This document shows positions 20,006 to 29,470 of a stretch of 64,000 bases of DNA, one piece after another (the stretch's first letter is position 1; every line of letters begins with the position of its first letter). Position numbers and translations under genes: made by a program. The stretch spans positions 226,306 through 290,305 of the forward strand of contig NZ_FNIC01000001.1 in assembly GCF_900103935.1 (NCBI RefSeq), in the 5' to 3' direction. Origin of the DNA: Nocardioides szechwanensis. Lineage in GTDB: Bacteria; Actinomycetota; Actinomycetes; Propionibacteriales; Nocardioidaceae. The notes below the pieces were generated by a model. The model saw only the letters and a list, made by a program, of their open reading frames with translations, did no database searches and was not told the origin of the DNA.

Positions 20006-22255
20006 GTGACAGAACCCGTCATCTCCGCCGTAGAGACCGTTCTCGACAACGGCAAGTTCGGCACCCGCACCGTCAAGTTCGAGACCGGGCTCCTCGCCCG
20101 CCAGGCCGCCGGTTCGGTGACCGCCTACCTCGACGACGACACCATGCTGCTCTCGGCCACCACGGCCGGCAAGCACCCCAAGGACCACTTCGACTTCTTC
20201 CCCCTGACGATCGACGTCGAGGAGCGGATGTACGCCGCGGGCCAGATCCCCGGCTCCTTCTTCCGCAGCGAGGGTCGTCCCGGTGAGGACGCCATTCTCA
20301 CCTGCCGCCTGATCGACCGCCCCCTGCGCCCGACCTTCAAGAAGGGTCTGCGCAACGAGGTCCAGGTCGTCATCACGGTCATGGCGCTCAACCCCGACCA
20401 CCCCTACGACGTGCTGGCGATCAACGCCGCGTCGCTGTCCACCCAGCTCTCCGGCCTGCCCTTCTCGGGCCCGGTCGGCGGCGTCCGCGTCGCCCTGATC
20501 GAGGGCCAGTGGGTCGCGTTCCCGACCTACAGCCAGCTCGAGAACGCCGTCTTCGACATGGTCGTCGCCGGTCGGGTCACCGACACCGGTGACGTCGCGA
20601 TCATGATGGTCGAGGCCGAGGCCACCGAGCAGACCTGGAACCTCGTCCAGAGCGGCACCCAGGCCCCGACCGAGGAGGTCGTCGCCGGCGGTCTCGACGC
20701 GGCCAAGCCCTTCATCAAGCAGCTGTGCGAGGCCCAGGCCGAGCTGGCCAAGGAAGCCTCCAAGCCGCTTCAGGAGTTCCCGGTCTTCCTCGACTACGAG
20801 GACGACGTCTACGACGCCGTGTTCGCCGCCGCCTCCGAGGGCGCCACGTCCGCGCTGGTCATCGCCGACAAGCTCGAGCGCGAGGCCGCCCTCGACACCG
20901 TCAAGGCGTCGCTGCTCGACCAGATCGGCGCCCAGTTCGAGGGTCGCGAGAAGGAGATCGGGGCCGCGTTCAAGTCGGTCACGAAGTCCCTCATGCGCGC
21001 CCGCGTGCTGCGCGACAAGGTTCGCATGGACGGCCGCGGCCTGGCCGACATCCGCCCGCTGCACGCCGAGGTCGGCGTGATCCCGCGCGTCCACGGCTCG
21101 GCCCTGTTCGAGCGCGGCGAGACCCAGATCCTGGGTGTCACCACGCTCAACATGCTCACCCTCGAGCAGAAGCTGGACACGCTCTCCCCGGAGAAGTCGC
21201 GCCGCTACATGCACAAGTACGTCTTCCCGCCGTTCTCCACCGGCGAGACCGGTCGCGTGGGTTCGCCCAAGCGCCGCGAGGTCGGCCACGGTGCGCTCGC
21301 GCGCCGTGCGCTGCTCCCCGTCCTGCCGACGCGCGAGGAGTTCCCCTACGCGATCCGTCAGCTCTCCGAGGCCATGGGCTCCAACGGGTCCACCTCGATG
21401 GGCTCGGTCTGCGCCTCGACCCTGTCGCTGCTGCAGGCCGGTGTCCCGCTCCGGGCCCCCGTCGCCGGCATCGCGATGGGTCTCATCTCCGGTGAGGTCG
21501 ACGGCAAGACCGAGTACGTCGCGCTGACTGACATCCTCGGTGCCGAGGACGCCATGGGCGACATGGACTTCAAGGTCGCCGGCACCCCGGAGTTCGTCAC
21601 CGCGCTCCAGCTCGACACCAAGCTCGACGGCATCCCCGCCGAGGTCCTCGCCGCTGCCCTCAACCAGGCCAAGGACGCCCGCACGGCGATCCTCGCGGTC
21701 ATGAACGAGGAGATCAGCGTCCCCGAGGAGATGTCGGTGCACGCGCCGCGCATCATCACGGTCCGCATCCCGGTCGACAAGATCGGTGAGGTCATCGGCC
21801 CGAAGGGCAAGGTGATCAACCAGATCCAGGACGACACCGGCGCGTCGCTGTCCATCGAGGACGACGGCACGATCTACATCGGTGCGACCAACGGCGAGGC
21901 GGCCGAGGCGGCCCGCCAGGCCGTCAACGCGATCGCCAACCCGACCATGCCCGAGGTCGGCGAGCGCTACCTCGGCACGGTCGTCAAGACGACCAACTTC
22001 GGTGCGTTCGTCTCGCTGATGCCCGGCAAGGACGGCCTGCTGCACATCAGCAAGCTGCGTGGCCTGGCCGGCGGCAAGCGCGTCGAGGCCGTCGAGGACG
22101 TCCTGTCCGTGGGCCAGAAGGTCCAGGTCGAGATCGCCGAGGTCGACGACCGCGGCAAGCTCTCGCTGATCCCCGTCGTCGAGGACGCGGCCGACGAGGC
22201 CGGGTCTTCGGACGCCGAGGCTGGCGCCGACACCGGGGCCACGGACACCGAGTGA
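20006..22255 (+). CDS. pnp: Polyribonucleotide nucleotidyltransferase (PNPase)
   Basis: 749 residues. PNPase degrades RNA from the 3' end with phosphate. Two RNase PH-like domains are visible: the first with [21 protein letters not shown], the second with [17 protein letters not shown] and [11 protein letters not shown]. They are followed by a KH domain ([16 protein letters not shown]) and an S1 domain ([17 protein letters not shown]), then an acidic tail. The start GTG 20006 was chosen because AGGAAG lies six bases upstream and [12 protein letters not shown] matches known N-termini; the frame extends back to 19880 without support. Confidence 0.96.
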   Translation: MTEPVISAVETVLDNGKFGTRTVKFETGLLARQAAGSVTAYLDDDTMLLSATTAGKHPKDHFDFFPLTIDVEERMYAAGQIPGSFFRSEGRPGEDAILTCRLIDRPLRPTFKKGLRNEVQVVITVMALNPDHPYDVLAINAASLSTQLSGLPFSGPVGGVRVALIEGQWVAFPTYSQLENAVFDMVVAGRVTDTGDVAIMMVEAEATEQTWNLVQSGTQAPTEEVVAGGLDAAKPFIKQLCEAQAELAKEASKPLQEFPVFLDYEDDVYDAVFAAASEGATSALVIADKLEREAALDTVKASLLDQIGAQFEGREKEIGAAFKSVTKSLMRARVLRDKVRMDGRGLADIRPLHAEVGVIPRVHGSALFERGETQILGVTTLNMLTLEQKLDTLSPEKSRRYMHKYVFPPFSTGETGRVGSPKRREVGHGALARRALLPVLPTREEFPYAIRQLSEAMGSNGSTSMGSVCASTLSLLQAGVPLRAPVAGIAMGLISGEVDGKTEYVALTDILGAEDAMGDMDFKVAGTPEFVTALQLDTKLDGIPAEVLAAALNQAKDARTAILAVMNEEISVPEEMSVHAPRIITVRIPVDKIGEVIGPKGKVINQIQDDTGASLSIEDDGTIYIGATNGEAAEAARQAVNAIANPTMPEVGERYLGTVVKTTNFGAFVSLMPGKDGLLHISKLRGLAGGKRVEAVEDVLSVGQKVQVEIAEVDDRGKLSLIPVVEDAADEAGSSDAEAGADTGATDTE

Positions 22256-23649
22256 CCAACGCTTCACCGTCGACCCGCCCGGAGCCTGCTTCGGGCGGGT
22301 CGACGCCTTCTCGGGGGGCCGGCCGTTCGGCGGGCGCCCAGCAGGTCGGCTCCACCCGCACCCTGCTGACCGTGCGCGACGGTGACGGTCAGGTGACCTC
22401 GCGCGTACGTCGTACCGTGCTGCCCGGCGGTCTCCGGGTCGTCACCGAGCAGCTCGCCGGCGTCCGCTCCGCGAGCGTCGGCGTCTGGGTCGGGGTCGGC
22501 TCGCGCGACGAGGCGCCCCAGCTGCACGGCTGCTCCCACTTCCTCGAGCACCTGCTGTTCAAGGGCACCCAGGAGCGCACCGCACTCGACATCTCCATCG
22601 CCCTCGACGCCGTCGGCGGGGAGTTCAACGCGTTCACCGCCAAGGAGTACACCTGCTTCCACGCGCGGGTGCTCGACGAGGACCTCTCGCTGGCCATCGA
22701 CGTGCTGGGCGACATGATCACCAGCTCGCGGATCGACGACGAGGACGTCGAGGCGGAGCGCGACGTGATCCTCGACGAGATCGCGATGCACGACGACGAC
22801 CCCGACGACGTGGTCCACAACCTCTTCGCCGAGCAGGCCTGGGGCGCCGCGTCGCCGCTGGGTCGGCAGATCGCCGGCACGGTGGAGTCGATCGAGGCCA
22901 TGACACGCGCCCAGATCGTGCGCTTCTACCGCCGCCACTACCGCGCTCCCAACATGGTGGTCTCGGTGGCCGGCAACCTCGACCACGCCGCCGTCGTACG
23001 CCGCGTACGCCGTGCGTTCGGCCGCCGCGACTTCCTCAGCGGCGCCTCCACCCCGGCCCCGCCGCGCGCCTCGCGCCGTCCGGCCCGGGTGTGGCCCGGC
23101 ACGGTCACGGCCAGCCGGCCCTTCGAGCAGGTCAACCTGGTCCTCGGCATGGAGGCACTGGCGCGCCACGACGACCGGCGGTTCGCCCTCGGCGTACTCA
23201 ACACCGCGCTGGGCGGTGGCACCTCGAGCCGGCTGTTTCAGGAGGTGCGCGAGCGCCGTGGGCTGGCCTACTCGGTGTTCTCGTTCGCGAGCCACTACGC
23301 CGACTCCGGCGTGGTCGGTGTCTCGGTGGGCTGCCTGCCCTCCAAGCTCGACGAGGTCCTCGCGACCGTCCGCACCGAGCTGTCCAAGCTCGCCGCCGAC
23401 GGGATCACCGAGGAGGAGCTCGCCCGCGGCAAGGGTCAGCTCCGCGGGGGACTGGTGCTCGGACTGGAGGACTCCGGCTCGCGGATGTCGCGCATCGGCA
23501 AGGCCGAGCTGGTCCACGACGAGCTGCTCGGGATCGACGAGGTCCTCGCCAAGATCGACGCCGTCACCCTGGACGAGGTGCGAGAGGTCGCCGCCGCGGT
23601 GTTCTCCGCTCCGGAGATCCTCGCCGTCGTCGGTCCTGAGGGCGGCTGA
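22252..23649 (+). CDS. M16 family zinc protease (pitrilysin-like)
   Basis: 465 residues from GTG 22252, which overlaps the pnp stop (GTGA). The inverted zinc site is HFLEH (His96-His100), with the third ligand expected in [29 protein letters not shown] marks the C-terminal M16 domain. This is the single-chain bacterial processing-peptidase type, next to pnp in many bacteria. The first 20 codons include a perfect palindrome (22269-22304) and look unlike the family; a later start, for example GTG 22372 just before the conserved [15 protein letters not shown], is possible. Confidence 0.9.
   Translation: MTNASPSTRPEPASGGSTPSRGAGRSAGAQQVGSTRTLLTVRDGDGQVTSRVRRTVLPGGLRVVTEQLAGVRSASVGVWVGVGSRDEAPQLHGCSHFLEHLLFKGTQERTALDISIALDAVGGEFNAFTAKEYTCFHARVLDEDLSLAIDVLGDMITSSRIDDEDVEAERDVILDEIAMHDDDPDDVVHNLFAEQAWGAASPLGRQIAGTVESIEAMTRAQIVRFYRRHYRAPNMVVSVAGNLDHAAVVRRVRRAFGRRDFLSGASTPAPPRASRRPARVWPGTVTASRPFEQVNLVLGMEALARHDDRRFALGVLNTALGGGTSSRLFQEVRERRGLAYSVFSFASHYADSGVVGVSVGCLPSKLDEVLATVRTELSKLAADGITEEELARGKGQLRGGLVLGLEDSGSRMSRIGKAELVHDELLGIDEVLAKIDAVTLDEVREVAAAVFSAPEILAVVGPEGG
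22269..22304. repeat. Palindrome related to the dispersed 33-bp element, at the pnp/M16 junction
   Basis: Arms GTCGACCCGCCCG and CGGGCGGGTCGAC with a ten-base loop. The arms match the GTTGACCCGCCCG element elsewhere except for the T-to-C change, mirrored in both arms. It sits 14 bases after the pnp stop, so it may end pnp transcripts. Confidence 0.65.
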
Positions 23650-23653
23650 CCCC

Positions 23654-24190
23654 CTACGTCAGCAGCAGGACGACGCCCGCGCACCCGGCCGCCCAGAGCA
23701 CGCTGGTGAAGGTTCCGATGATGAACCGCTCGGCGGTGCCCGGGTTGTCCTGGCTGCGCAGCTCGGGGTAGCGCCCCAGCCCCTTGAGGGCCAGGGCGAG
23801 CGCGACGCCGCTGGGCCAGCCGGCCAGCAGGCTCCCCACGATCGCGAGACGCTCGAGGGCGCCGATCCACGCGCCCCCACGCAGCACCGTGCCGGCGTCA
23901 CGCATGGAGGGCTGCCCCGGGTCGTCGTGCCGGTCGATGAACGCGAAGACCCACCCGGTGACCGGTCCGCCGCCCATCACGGCGAGCAGCACGGCCAGGG
24001 TGACGCCGATCCCGGTCGGGGTCTCGTCGGTGACGTGGGCCGGGGCGGCGACCGCCAGCGCGGCGACGACGAGCACCAGCGAGATCGGTGGCCAGATCTG
24101 GCGCCCGGCCCGGGTCCAGCCCCAGCCGGCGGCGACCACCCCGGCACCGAGCAGGGCGAGGACCAGGCTGCCGGCCTCGGTGGCGGTCAT
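23654..24190 (-). CDS. Membrane protein paired with the SatD-like gene
   Basis: 178 residues with about five hydrophobic segments: two near the N-terminus (LVLALLGAGVVAAGWGW, ISLVLVVAALAVAAPA), one from about 65 to 85, one after GGAWIGALERLAIVGSLLAGW, and a C-terminal one. I know the segment LERLAIVGSLLAGWPSGVALALALKG only from uncharacterised proteins. It overlaps the upstream SatD-like gene by four bases (ATGA), so the products likely act together. It ends tail to tail with the M16 gene, four bases apart. Function unknown. Confidence 0.7.
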   Translation of the reverse strand: MTATEAGSLVLALLGAGVVAAGWGWTRAGRQIWPPISLVLVVAALAVAAPAHVTDETPTGIGVTLAVLLAVMGGGPVTGWVFAFIDRHDDPGQPSMRDAGTVLRGGAWIGALERLAIVGSLLAGWPSGVALALALKGLGRYPELRSQDNPGTAERFIIGTFTSVLWAAGCAGVVLLLT

Positions 24191-24801
24191 GATGTCGCCT
24201 CCGGGGGTTCCATCAGCTGGGTGGCGAGGTAGGTCACGAGCTCGCGGGCACGGCGGCCCTCGACGATGCCGGCGGGCTGGGCGCGCTGGCTGACCGCGGA
24301 CTGGCTGATCCCGAGGCGGCGCCCGGCCTCCTCGTAGGAGAGACCCTCGCCCTCGACCAGGTCGGCGACCTCCCAGCCCCGCGGCGTACGACGTGCGAGC
24401 ACCGCGGCCCAGAGCCAGAGAGTGGTCTCGAGGGCGCGCGCCGGCCCGGCGCCGGTGCCGTCGACGACCCGGATGTGCCAGGGGCTGCTCTTGGCGGAGG
24501 TGACCGCCTCGCGGGCGTGGAGGAACGCCTCGCCCCGCCCGGCCCGGGTGGAGTCGGGCAGCGGCTCCTCGACCCGGCCGAAGCCGAGGCCGATGTTCCA
24601 GCGGCCGGCGCGGAGCAGCAGCTCGATCGCGCGGGTCAGCGCGGCGGGGTCGTCGAGGACCCCCTGCATCTCGTCGCCCGCGGTGCGTTCGAAGGGGCGC
24701 AGCAGGGGGAGCGCGCTGAGGCTCTCGATGGCGGTGGGGACCAGGTCGGGGCCGGTGCGGCTGTCGTTCTGGTCGGCCGTGAGCACTGCCGGGACCATCA
24801 T
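24187..24801 (-). CDS. SatD-family protein with a C-terminal helix-turn-helix
   Basis: 204 residues from ATG 24801. The N-terminal half fits the SatD family (VLTADQNDSR, LPLLRPFERTAGDEMQGVL, WNIGLGFGRVEEPLP). The C-terminal part resembles a helix-turn-helix (GLSYEEAGRRLGISQSAVSQR). It could bind DNA and control its own operon with the membrane protein. ATG 24801 was chosen because GGAGG lies five bases upstream; the frame from 24837 adds 12 residues that run through a palindrome. Confidence 0.75.
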   Translation of the reverse strand: MMVPAVLTADQNDSRTGPDLVPTAIESLSALPLLRPFERTAGDEMQGVLDDPAALTRAIELLLRAGRWNIGLGFGRVEEPLPDSTRAGRGEAFLHAREAVTSAKSSPWHIRVVDGTGAGPARALETTLWLWAAVLARRTPRGWEVADLVEGEGLSYEEAGRRLGISQSAVSQRAQPAGIVEGRRARELVTYLATQLMEPPEATS

Positions 24802-24811
24802 CCTCACCTCC

Positions 24812-24860
24812 ACATCAGGCTTGTTCCTGATGTCCACCCTACATTAGGTCACAGACTAAT
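24812..24860. promoter_or_regulatory. Two palindromes upstream of the SatD-like gene
   Basis: ACATCAGG-N6-CCTGATGT (24812-24833) and ATTAG-N8-CTAAT (24843-24860) in an AT-richer patch. CCTGAT recurs at 24867-24872. The arrangement looks like operators, possibly for the HTH protein encoded next to it. Confidence 0.5.
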
Positions 24861-24884
24861 ATCTAGCCTGATAAGGCAGGGGGC

Positions 24885-25400
24885 TTATCGGCGCCCGATG
24901 ATGCCGACGACCGCGGGCTGCTTCTGGTCGATGACCGACACGCGGAAGCCGCCACCGGTGAGCGCCGCCGAGGCGCGCTCGAGGATCCGGGGCACCTCCT
25001 CGGGGCGGGTGGCCTCGTAGAACAGGAAGACCGAGCCGCCCGGCAGGACGCGTTCGTGCAGCAGCGCCACCTCGTCGACGCAGTCACGCACCCAGAACAG
25101 GTTGACGTTGAACGCGAAGACCTTGGTGAGCCGCTTCACGGGCACCCGCAGCGTGGCCAGGTCGATCTGGCGCACGGTGAGCCGCCCCGACTCGATGTGG
25201 ACCGCGTTGCGGCGCTTGGTCCGGTCGACCCCGGACTCGGAGCGGTCGATCGCGAAGAGCTTGCCGCTGACCAGGCGCCCGCAGATCAGCTCGGCGGCGG
25301 CGCCTGGGCCGCAGCCGATCTCGAGGACGTGGTCGGTGGGCTGGACGTCCATGAAGTCCACGGCCCAGCGGATCCTCGTCGGGATGGTGTTCGCCGGCAT
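24885..25400 (-). CDS. Class I SAM-dependent methyltransferase
   Basis: 171 residues. The SAM-binding motif I is VLEIGCGPGAAAELI, followed by the acidic residue of motif II (LFAIDRS); later FAFNVNLFW stands at motif IV and GGSVFLFYEATRP at the beta5 strand. The substrate is unknown; the small size suggests a small-molecule target. The ATG at 25400 begins MPANTIPTRIRWAVDFM; the long upstream frame runs antisense to dapB and is not coding. It is divergent from dapB, 111 bases away. Confidence 0.8.
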   Translation of the reverse strand: MPANTIPTRIRWAVDFMDVQPTDHVLEIGCGPGAAAELICGRLVSGKLFAIDRSESGVDRTKRRNAVHIESGRLTVRQIDLATLRVPVKRLTKVFAFNVNLFWVRDCVDEVALLHERVLPGGSVFLFYEATRPEEVPRILERASAALTGGGFRVSVIDQKQPAVVGIIGRR

Positions 25401-25499
25401 GGCCCCACACTGCCAGAAGCAGGGGTCACCGTGCACCGGTGCCATGCCGACGCGGCAGTCGTGATCGTCACGCCGGGTTTCGATCGGTGGGGGGTTCGC

Positions 25500-26267
<768 letters not shown>

Positions 26268-26304
26268 GTTCCTGTTACCCGGAGTTTCCTGCATCTTTGT
26301 GCAG

Positions 26305-26322
26305 TGCAGGTACGTGCAGTGC
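26305..26322 (+). other. 18-bp motif upstream of the M4 protease
   Basis: TGCAGGTACGTGCAGTGC, within a pair of direct GTGCAGTGC repeats at 26299-26307 and 26314-26322. It matches 896-913, after the M43 protease, at 16 of 18 positions. It lies about 80 bases before the M4 start, where an activator site would be. Confidence 0.45.
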
Positions 26323-26404
26323 CTCAGGACTGCCCGCGAACGCGTTTCCTTGCCAGAGTGCTCCCAGCGACGTCGACTCGGTGACGTCCCGTTGAGAGGA
26401 AAGC

Positions 26405-28009
26405 ATGCGCACGACACTCGGACTCGCCGCGGCAGCGGCACTGGCGGCCGGCACCCTCGGCCTCCAGACCCCCACCAGTGCCTCCGGATCGGCTGATCGT
26501 CGACCGGACCTGGCCACCTCCGCCGTCCAGGCACTCCAGCACCACCCCGTCGCCGCCCTGCCCTCGGCAGAGCAGGAGTTCCACGTCGTCGACACCGTCG
26601 TCGACCGCGACGGCAGCACCCACGTCCGGATGGACCGCACGGTCGCCGGCCTCCCCGTCCTCGGTGGCGACCTCGTCGTCCACCGCGGCCCCAACGCCGG
26701 ATGGCGCGGCGTCAGCCAGACGCTGCGGGTCCCGCTCACCCTCTCGACGAAGCCCACCGTGGCCAAGCTCGCGGCCAAGAACCGCGCGCAGCGCCCGGCC
26801 GCGGCCACCGACGGCATCCGCAACCTCCGCGCCGCCGGTGCCCCGCGGCTGGTCGTCGACGCGCTCGCCGGCACGCCCCGACTGGCCTGGGAGATCACGA
26901 CCCTCGGCCGCCACACCGACGGCACCCCCAGTCGGCTGGCCACCTACGTCGACGCCCGCAGCGGCTCGGTGCTGCGGCGCGAGGAGCAGATCCAGACCGC
27001 CGACGGCTCCGGACAGTCCCTCTACAGCGGCACCGTGGCGATCCAGGTGACGCAGTCGGGCTCGACGTACACCCTCACCGACCCCACCCGCGGCAGCTCC
27101 AAGACGACCGACATGCAGAACAAGGAGGACTCGATCTTCTGCCAGATCTTCGGGTCCGGCTGCAGCAACGGGGTCGCCTACTCCAGCCCCGACACGTCCT
27201 TCGGCACCGGCTCCAACGCCAACCGTGAGTCCGCGGCCGTCGACGCCCACTACGGCGGCGCGGTCACGTTCGACTACTTCAAACTGGTCCACGGCCGCAA
27301 CGGCATCTTCGGCAACGGCACCGGTGCCCCGAGCCGGGTCCACTACGGCAGCGGCTACGTCAACGCCTTCTGGGACGGCACCAAGATGACGTACGGCGAT
27401 GGCGACGGCACCGAGTTCGGTCCGCTGGTCTCGCTCGACGTCGCCGGCCACGAGATGAGCCACGGCGTCACGGAGAACACCGCCGGGCTGACCTACTCCG
27501 GTGAGTCGGGCGGTCTCAACGAGGCCACCTCCGACATCTTCGGCACCATGGTCGAGTTCTACGCCGCCAACGCCAACGACCCCGCCGACTACCTGATCGG
27601 CGAGGAGTTCGACCTGGCCAGCCACTCCGGCTTCCGTCGCATGGACAACCCCATCGCCGACGGCAGCTCGCCCAACTGCTGGAGCAGCAACACCAAGAAC
27701 CTCGACGTCCACTACTCCTCGGGCGTCGGCAACCACTTCTTCTACCTGCTGGCCGAGGGCTCGGGTGCCAAGACGATCGGTGGCACCGCCCACAACTCGC
27801 CGACGTGCAACGGCTCGACCGTCACCGGCATCGGCCGCGACGCGGCCCAGAAGATCTGGTTCCGCGCACTGGACGTCTACATGACCTCGGGCACCACCTA
27901 CGCCCAGGCCCGCACCGCGACGCTCAACGCCGCGACCGACCTGTACGGCGCCGCGAGCACCCAGCGCAGCGCCGTCGCCGCAGCTTGGAGCGCCGTCAGC
28001 GTGAGCTGA
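26405..28009 (+). CDS. Secreted M4 (thermolysin-like) metalloprotease
   Basis: 534 residues. A signal peptide (MRTTLGLAAAAALAAGTLG) is followed by an FTP/PepSY-type propeptide (about residues 50-200; for example VDRDGSTHVRMDRTVAGLPVLGG is split by its usual turn) and the M4 catalytic domain. The zinc site is HEMSH (His349, Glu350, His353) and the third ligand is Glu373 in GGLNEATSDIFG. The catalytic C-terminal domain holds VHYSSGVGNHFFYLLAEG. It should act outside the cell as a general endopeptidase after removing its propeptide. GAGAGGAAAGC lies before the ATG. A hairpin terminator follows. Confidence 0.93.
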   Translation: MRTTLGLAAAAALAAGTLGLQTPTSASGSADRRPDLATSAVQALQHHPVAALPSAEQEFHVVDTVVDRDGSTHVRMDRTVAGLPVLGGDLVVHRGPNAGWRGVSQTLRVPLTLSTKPTVAKLAAKNRAQRPAAATDGIRNLRAAGAPRLVVDALAGTPRLAWEITTLGRHTDGTPSRLATYVDARSGSVLRREEQIQTADGSGQSLYSGTVAIQVTQSGSTYTLTDPTRGSSKTTDMQNKEDSIFCQIFGSGCSNGVAYSSPDTSFGTGSNANRESAAVDAHYGGAVTFDYFKLVHGRNGIFGNGTGAPSRVHYGSGYVNAFWDGTKMTYGDGDGTEFGPLVSLDVAGHEMSHGVTENTAGLTYSGESGGLNEATSDIFGTMVEFYAANANDPADYLIGEEFDLASHSGFRRMDNPIADGSSPNCWSSNTKNLDVHYSSGVGNHFFYLLAEGSGAKTIGGTAHNSPTCNGSTVTGIGRDAAQKIWFRALDVYMTSGTTYAQARTATLNAATDLYGAASTQRSAVAAAWSAVSVS

Positions 28010-28028
28010 GCGCTTCACATGGGGAGAG

Positions 28029-28060
28029 GGGCCCGTGCCGGACGGAACCGGCGCGGGCCC
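28029..28060 (+). terminator. Terminator of the M4 protease gene
   Basis: A 13-bp GC-rich stem (GGGCCCGTGCCGG with CCGGCGCGGGCCC, one G-U pair), a six-base loop, then TTCG. It begins 20 bases after the stop. Confidence 0.75.
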
Positions 28061-28080
28061 TTCGCCTGTCCGACCACGGT

Positions 28081-28203
28081 GGTTGAGGTGAGAGCGAAGC
28101 GAGCCTCGAAACCATCTTCCGTTGGGGGCTGCTCCGCGCCTCTGCCTGGGTTTCGACGCGCCCGTCACGGCCTCGCAGGCTCGGCCGTGGGGCTTGCTCA
28201 ACC
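28081..28203. repeat. Nested inverted repeat of two oppositely facing units
   Basis: The left unit runs GGTTGAG (28081) to CGAAACC (28113); the right unit runs GGTTTCG (28149) to CTCAACC (28203). Both outer and inner ends are thus inverted copies. The right unit contains a hairpin, CACGGCC-N10-GGCCGTG (28166-28189). It carries no gene and lies between the protease terminator and the dehydrogenase terminator. It looks like a chromosomal intergenic repeat family; I can see only this copy here. Confidence 0.6.
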
Positions 28204-28215
28204 TCCCCGTCGGAC

Positions 28216-28244
28216 GCCGTAGGACGACTCCGTCGTCCTACGGC
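28216..28244 (-). terminator. Terminator overlapping the dehydrogenase stop codon
   Basis: A perfect 13-bp stem (arm GCCGTAGGACGAC) with a three-base loop. The TAG stop of the zinc dehydrogenase (28238-28240) lies inside the stem. Confidence 0.65.
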
Positions 28245-29296
28245 TCGACGGTGACCTTGATCGCGGCGCCGCGCTTGACGATGTCGAACGCGTCGAGCAC
28301 CCGCTCGAGGGGGATGTGCTCGGTGATCAGGTCCTTGACCGGGACCTGGCCGGTGGAGATGTACTGCAGCGCCCGCTTGTTGTGCTCGGGCGCGGAGCCG
28401 TTGGCGCCGTGGATGTGCAGCTGGCGGTAGTGCACGACGTTGGAGTCGAGCGTGATCGTCGGGTCGGTCTTGGGCAGACCGCCGAAGAACGAGATCCGGC
28501 CGTTGCGGGCGGCCATCGCGATGGCCTGCTCCTGGGTGACGTTGGCCGCGGTCGCGGTGATGATCACGTCGGCGCCACGGCCGCCGGTGAGCGCCATGAC
28601 CCGCTCGACGACGTCGACCTCGGCGCCGTTGATGACCTCGTCGGGCTGGACGGCGTCGGCCGACATCTTGAGCCGCTCGGCGTTGACGTCGATCAGGATG
28701 ATCTTGCCGGCCTTGTGCACGCCGCGGGCGATCCGGATGTGCATGCAGCCGATCGGGCCGGCGCCGAAGACGACGACCGAGTCGCCCTCCTCGATGCCGA
28801 GCAGCTCCTGGGCGTTGATCGCGCAGGCGAACGGCTCGGCCGCGGAGGCCTCGTCGTAGCCCACGTTGTCGGGGATCCGGTTGAGCCCGTCGACCTTGAG
28901 CACCTGCTGGGGCACGATCATGTACTCGGCGAACCCGCCGTCGTACTGGTAGCCCACCGAGGTCTGGTTCTGGCAGACGGCCATCCAGCCCTTGTTGCAC
29001 TCGTAGCAGTCGCCGCACGGCACCGCCGCGATCACCTGGGCGCGGTCGCCGACCTGCCAGTCACCGCCGTACGTCGCCTGCACGTCGGCGCCGACTTCGA
29101 CGACCTCGCCGGCGATCTCGTGACCGATCGTGCGCGGGGGAGTGAGGTTCTGGTGGCCGTTGTAGAAGATCTTGACGTCCGTGCCGCAGGTCGAGCAGTT
29201 CTTGACCTTGAGCTTGATCTCGTCCGGACCGCACGTGGGTTCGGGGACGTCCTCGATGCGCACGTCCTCGGGCGCATAGAACCGCAGGGCCTTCAT
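28238..29296 (-). CDS. Zinc-dependent medium-chain alcohol/polyol dehydrogenase
   Basis: 352 residues. Catalytic zinc ligands are visible (Cys37 in STCGTD, His59-Glu60 in GHE), as is the structural zinc set Cys94, Cys97, Cys100 and Cys108. The Rossmann fold has VVVFGAGPIGCMHI. The family includes sorbitol, threonine and galactitol-1-phosphate dehydrogenases. Because it is divergent from a mannitol-type PTS permease, a polyol-phosphate substrate is the best guess, but the sequence alone does not prove it. ATG 29296 has GGAGG five bases upstream; the frame to 29425 is unsupported. Confidence 0.88.
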   Translation of the reverse strand: MKALRFYAPEDVRIEDVPEPTCGPDEIKLKVKNCSTCGTDVKIFYNGHQNLTPPRTIGHEIAGEVVEVGADVQATYGGDWQVGDRAQVIAAVPCGDCYECNKGWMAVCQNQTSVGYQYDGGFAEYMIVPQQVLKVDGLNRIPDNVGYDEASAAEPFACAINAQELLGIEEGDSVVVFGAGPIGCMHIRIARGVHKAGKIILIDVNAERLKMSADAVQPDEVINGAEVDVVERVMALTGGRGADVIITATAANVTQEQAIAMAARNGRISFFGGLPKTDPTITLDSNVVHYRQLHIHGANGSAPEHNKRALQYISTGQVPVKDLITEHIPLERVLDAFDIVKRGAAIKVTVEP

Positions 29297-29368
29297 CGTG
29301 TCCTCCAGGAGGTTGTAGCACGGGTGATTGCTCGCGAGCGTACCGCATATGTGTGGGTACATGTCTGA

Positions 29369-29380
29369 ATATGTTGCTTT
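29369..29380 (+). promoter_or_regulatory. Candidate operator motif in the dehydrogenase-mtlA gap
   Basis: ATATGTTGCTTT differs from ATATGTTGTTTT at 15074-15085 by one base. Both lie in gaps between divergent PTS-related genes. Confidence 0.4.
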
Positions 29381-29386
29381 GGTCCC

Positions 29387-29416
29387 TTGACGGAGCGAAT
29401 CGGGGGGGAATATAAA
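29387..29416 (+). promoter_or_regulatory. Predicted mtlA promoter
   Basis: TTGACG and TATAAA with an 18-base spacer, one of the best sigma-70-type matches in the window. It gives a leader of about 47 bases with GGGAGA before the ATG. Confidence 0.65.
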
Positions 29417-29429
29417 GGTATACAAAGAT

Positions 29430-29445
29430 CGTGATCGGCATCACA
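29430..29445. promoter_or_regulatory. CRP/GlxR-like binding site in the mtlA leader
   Basis: CGTGA-N6-TCACA matches the CRP-family consensus TGTGA-N6-TCACA at nine of ten positions. It lies just downstream of the predicted transcript start, where binding would more likely block than activate mtlA. Confidence 0.55.
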
Positions 29446-29470
29446 GCCGGTCGGTTTCCAGGGAGACGCA

